The notes below the pieces were generated by a model. It made no database searches. It saw nothing but the letters and a program-made list of their open reading frames with translations, and was not told where the DNA came from. A stretch of 64,000 nucleotides of DNA, taken from contig JAYKKM010000032.1 in assembly GCA_035772405.1 (NCBI GenBank), positions 2,193,001-2,257,000 of the forward strand. Direction: 5' to 3'. The translations under genes and the position numbers were made by a program. The first letter of the stretch is position 1. Every line of letters starts with the position of its first letter. Shown here in pieces: positions 60,537-64,000 of this stretch. Source of the stretch: Chrysogorgia sp. JL179-B06. Lineage: Eukaryota > Cnidaria > Anthozoa > Scleralcyonacea > Chrysogorgiidae.

Positions 60537-61199
60537 AATGACAAGAACTGGTCTCCTATTGAAAGAAAGGAAATTATCGAGACTGCCTTAACATCATACA
60601 TGGACAAAAGGAGATCCAAAAAAATTACGAAGGCTGGAGATGAATCCGATCACGATGAACCACCAGAAAAAATCCAAGTTTTAAATCCATCTGTTCGTGA
60701 TGATTATGACACAGATACTGATAGTACAGTAGTTCCACCAGTGATATTACAGATCAGGAACTTTTTTACTCAACTGATTCTGACAATTAGAATACAGAGA
60801 ACTTCAATGATACTATAGTATGGATTTTAACTTTGAATATAATGATTATGTACACATTGTCATTTAATATATTAAATAGTAATTACTAGCCATGTTATTG
60901 TTCGACATTGTTGTTTAATTTATACTGTATAACTTTATATAATAATACAGTTAATACTGACACTGTATAGTACAACTGTTCAATAAAATTGTTAATGTTT
61001 GGATTAACACTTTTTAGGCATTTGAGTTCTATGTTTATGGCCATATATTTTTACTTTTAACCCAGGAGCTCAATCAAGCACCTGGTTACATTTAGGAGTT
61101 CGATTGATCAATCTCCTTTTTTTTTTTCATCACAAGGCCTGCAAAAGGCGCGTGTACACGTGTTTTGAGGCACGTGCTAGGCGCACGAGATCGAGCGCC

Positions 61200-61705
61200 T
61201 TTCCGGGCAAGGCTTGCTTTGATTCTGTTCTTCTCCTTGGGATCATTGGTGGCAATATCTTCATGTTGGGGTAAACGGACTGAAGGCATTTCTGGTAGGG
61301 TTGTTTTCAGCTTTCGGTTATTTAAGGCTTCACTGGGAGAGATACCAGTTGTTGAATGAGGTGTTGCTCTGTGGTGAAGGAGAAACTTCTGCATTTCCTG
61401 CTTCCAGTTCTTCTCCAGACTTGGATACATTTCTCTAAAGTTCACATGACGTGCTCTGCCTCACCATTGGCTTTAGGTAATGGCGTCATGTTCAGCAGTT
61501 CAGGTGGAGAATGAGTTCCTGATGTTGTGGCTTGACACGGTAGACAGTTGTGTATTTTGTCTTGGACGATGTTGTCAATTCCTGGGAACCAGACTTTCGT
61601 TCTAAGTAGTCGTTTCGTTTTAACAATTCCTTGGTGGCTAGAATGAGCTAGTTGGACAGTTTTGTTTCTCAAGGAAGAGGGCATGACGATTCTGTTGCCT
61701 CTCAA
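61200..61705 (-). pseudogene. Gypsy integrase head and core
   Basis: KTVQLAHSSHQGIVKTKRLL and CLPCQA (HHCC head), then KPNGEAEHVM-like ANGEAEHV and HRATPHSTTGISPSEAL. Confidence 0.8.
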
Positions 61706-61813
61706 GATGATAGTCTTTCACTGCTGGATGAAACCACTGGTTGGTTTCTATGGCCTGGATTAATAACTGCATGATTTGGTCTATTTTGGTTGCAACTTTC
61801 ACTTATTGAATGG

Positions 61814-62065
61814 TCATTGCCTTGGGTATGGCATTGGTGCAGATGTAATTGACATATTCATTGGTGGTTGTTCCAAATAGTTCGGGTGTCTGCTAATGAA
61901 TTCAGCTGGGTTCTTGTCATCCTTTCCAGGCTTGTAGATAAGCTCGTAGTTATGGGTCATGAGGCGTAGTTTCCATCTGTCAATGCGTGCATTGGTTGCC
62001 TTGTGGCTGTGAAATATGCTAAGCAGAGGTTTGTGGTCAGTTACAATGGTGAACTGAGCGCCCAA
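61814..62065 (-). pseudogene. Gypsy RNase H
   Basis: FTIVTDHKPLLSIFHSHKAT and YELIYKPGKDDKNPAEFISR are standard. Confidence 0.85.
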
Positions 62066-62316
62066 ACCACGGCAAGCATTTCTCGCTCTGTCTGGAAATA
62101 TCGATTTCCCACGTCGGTTAAGGCACGGCTGGCATAGCTTATCACTTTCTCATCTTGCATTAACAGGGCACCGAGCATCTACCTGTACCTTTTCGATGCT
62201 ATCTACTGTAACTGTTCCAATCGGTGTAGCTCGTTTTCTACATCAGATTGTATGTGGAATGGAATTCTTCGGTGGGGTTGTTGTTTGGGTGTGACATCTG
62301 CATCGATGTGTGAAAA

Positions 62317-62990
62317 TCAGTCAGATTTTCCTTTTAGCTTGCCTATACCATGAAATTGACAATCAAATTCTTGCTCCAACAAGGAACAACTTTGTGGTGT
62401 GGCAGAGGGTGTGATGTCAGTGTGGTTTACTGAGACTTGAATCAATTTGAGTTCTTGGGTTGTGTTGTACTGTAGCTCAGCAGGTTTCCACTTTCCACTG
62501 TTTCCTTGAATCACGTGAAATGGAGCAGTTGTGCTTGTGGATTTGGCAGTGATGGTTGTTGTAATCAGTCCTTTTACTGGCAATGGCATTTTCAATCCAT
62601 ACAAGAAAATTTTATGATTTGTTTTCTCCAATGATGTCTGTCGAACTTCACTGATTCGTTGGAATGTGACCTCATCGAGTATGTTCACTGATGCTCCTGA
62701 ATCGATCATAATCGTGACGTTTTGTCCTCCGATGTTGACATTGCAAGTTGGGGTTTTATGTTTCCAGACATGTTACCAATAGTAAAAACGTAGTCATCCT
62801 CTTCATCGGAGTGGTCTGACTGTTGCACTACATGCTTCACGGATGTCTTTGTTGGTGGGTTTGTTCGACAAACTCGGGCAAAATGGCCAATTTTACTGCA
62901 GGATTTGCAGTCTTTACCTGTTGCAGGACAAGAGGTCTTGTGAGGATACTGTCCTCCACAATGTCGGCAGGTTTTGTTCGAGGAGCGTTG
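62317..62990 (-). pseudogene. Gypsy nucleocapsid and aspartic protease
   Basis: Zinc knuckles CRHCGGQYPHKTSC and CKSCSKIGHFARVC (about 62,860-62,985), then MIDSGASVNILDE (62,709 down) with the DSG active site. A break separates the two. Confidence 0.8.
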
Positions 62991-62999
62991 TTCTGTGCC

Positions 63000-64000
63000 G
63001 GTAAAGTTAAAATTTTTGATCGAAGGACAGAAATCAGCTATCGTCGGCCATTTCTTTTTTACCTAGACCAAATTTTTAATGTGGCTAAATGTAATTTAGG
63101 CAAGGTAAAAAAGGAGTCAATGCTAGTCAGCGGTCACTCAATTAAATGTGTGAAGGAATCGCAGCACTTGTCAGAGTCTTGTCAGCGTGGTCTGAGCTTG
63201 ACTGGTTTTGCGCGCGCTATCGTTTGGTGGATACTGTGGAATCTCGTGCTCTTGCGCTTTGTTGTCCCACCCTCCCACACCTAAGGAAATGCAAGGTAAG
63301 TATAAATTCCACTGCTTTGACAGTGTGACTGGTGCCTGGAGGTGGGCTGTGGCGGGGTTGCCATGGTTACCTCTACTCAGGGGGTGGCATCCCCCCTGTG
63401 GCTAATTGGCACCAATCCTCCAATAACGTCAATTGGCGATCTCTTTTTAACTGAAATAAACATACTTACAACTCTAACCAAGGCGAAACACAAACTCTAA
63501 CAAGATAATACTTCCCATTAAAATATAAAGTATTTCAGTTTTGTAAATAAAGTATTTCACTTATTAGATTTTATAGAGTTGCCATTTCGAATCCTTCGAA
63601 TTCTGAATCATTGTCACTGTCCAACATTGCAACAATCGTTCTAGTCTGGCATGCCACTTTTGCCAACGAGGGCCAACATTGCCATCAAGGTGTAAATCAA
63701 ATGATGGGAACGTTGAAAGTGATGACATGGTTCAAGCGTTTTGTTGAATTAGTTGTGTCTTCAGTTTCTGGTATTGATTTGTTGACAAAGTTCGTACGCG
63801 CGTTGGTACCAGGGTTCGAGATTAGAATTTTTTGTTGGTATCCAAGTAGGATACTAGCATTCTAAACTTGGTATCCTAACTGGAAATTTGGTATCCTGAT
63901 TTTTTTAGTATAAAAACATGCCTAAATTTCAATTATCAGATCATTCAGATGTCATGAACTTAGAACTGCACAATGCAAATACAAGTCATTGGTCAAGAGT
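63000..64000. other. No recognised feature
   Basis: Several short plus ORFs lack motifs. A few TGGTATCC repeats occur near 63,836-63,895. Confidence 0.45.

Larger units (their letters stand above)
56671..63000 (-). mobile_element. Second Ty3/Gypsy element, minus strand, split by hAT DNA
   Basis: Minus-strand pieces in order from 63,000 to 56,671 are zinc knuckle, protease, RNase H, integrase and integrase tail. hAT-type sequence (about 57,060-61,200) separates the integrase core from its tail. RT is largely deleted. Confidence 0.8.

Noticed and set aside
61092..61200. C-terminal end of the Gypsy integrase ORF
   Set aside because: The frame runs into inserted hAT-flank DNA; the last 35 codons are not integrase.
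57060..61200. 8-bp target duplication for the hAT insertion
   Set aside because: Both junctions contain CCCGG-type sequence but no clear 8-bp repeat could be fixed.

Overview
The window looks like nuclear DNA of a marine invertebrate, most likely a cnidarian. That is an inference from the intron-split host gene and from the mix of repeats: Penelope-like elements with hammerhead ribozymes, Crypton-like tyrosine recombinases, CR1-like LINEs, Ty3/Gypsy elements, hAT, pogo-like DNA and many TTAA-flanked MITEs. No single marker fixes the species.

Positions 1 to about 12,730 hold the right-hand part of a compact, intronless Polinton/adintovirus-like virus inserted in the host genome. Thirteen intact ORFs lie 2-60 nt apart, except where TK and the nuclease converge across 237 bp. 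Left to right they are: a zinc-finger protein cut by the window edge, type II thymidine kinase, (minus strand) a Bro-N/VRR-NUC/zinc-finger nuclease, a small putative myristoylated protein, a fibre-like protein and a 490-aa membrane-anchored protein, then (plus strand) two related penton-like proteins, an RVE integrase with a chromodomain, two paralogous membrane proteins, a probable major capsid protein, an A32-like packaging ATPase and an unknown protein. Together they cover nucleotide supply, DNA repair or processing, integration, packaging and particle structure. DNA polymerase B and a capsid protease are not seen and may lie left of position 1. Every gene starts at an ATG directly preceded by a TA-rich motif. 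A tandem-repeat block (12,343-12,720) marks the right end.

From 12.8 to 30 kb there is no confident host gene. The region holds fold-back elements, MITEs, two Penelope-derived palindromes carrying hammerhead ribozymes, a GCAGT pentamer array, and remnants of LINEs, a pogo-like transposase and a repetitive gene family.

From 30.08 to 47.83 kb (minus strand) lie the eight 3' exons of RPN1, the ribophorin I subunit of oligosaccharyltransferase. Their splice phases agree throughout; the 5' exons are not seen and probably lie beyond 64 kb. Its introns carry Penelope elements in (TA)n arrays, a Crypton relic, TTAA-flanked MITEs and a Tigger-type MITE.

From 48 to 63 kb the window is nested mobile elements: a 5'-truncated CR1-like LINE, a short-LTR Gypsy element interrupted by a 755-bp MITE, a 1.65-kb satellite with alternating 37/41-bp units, and a second Gypsy element (minus strand) split by hAT sequence. 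The last kilobase shows nothing recognisable.
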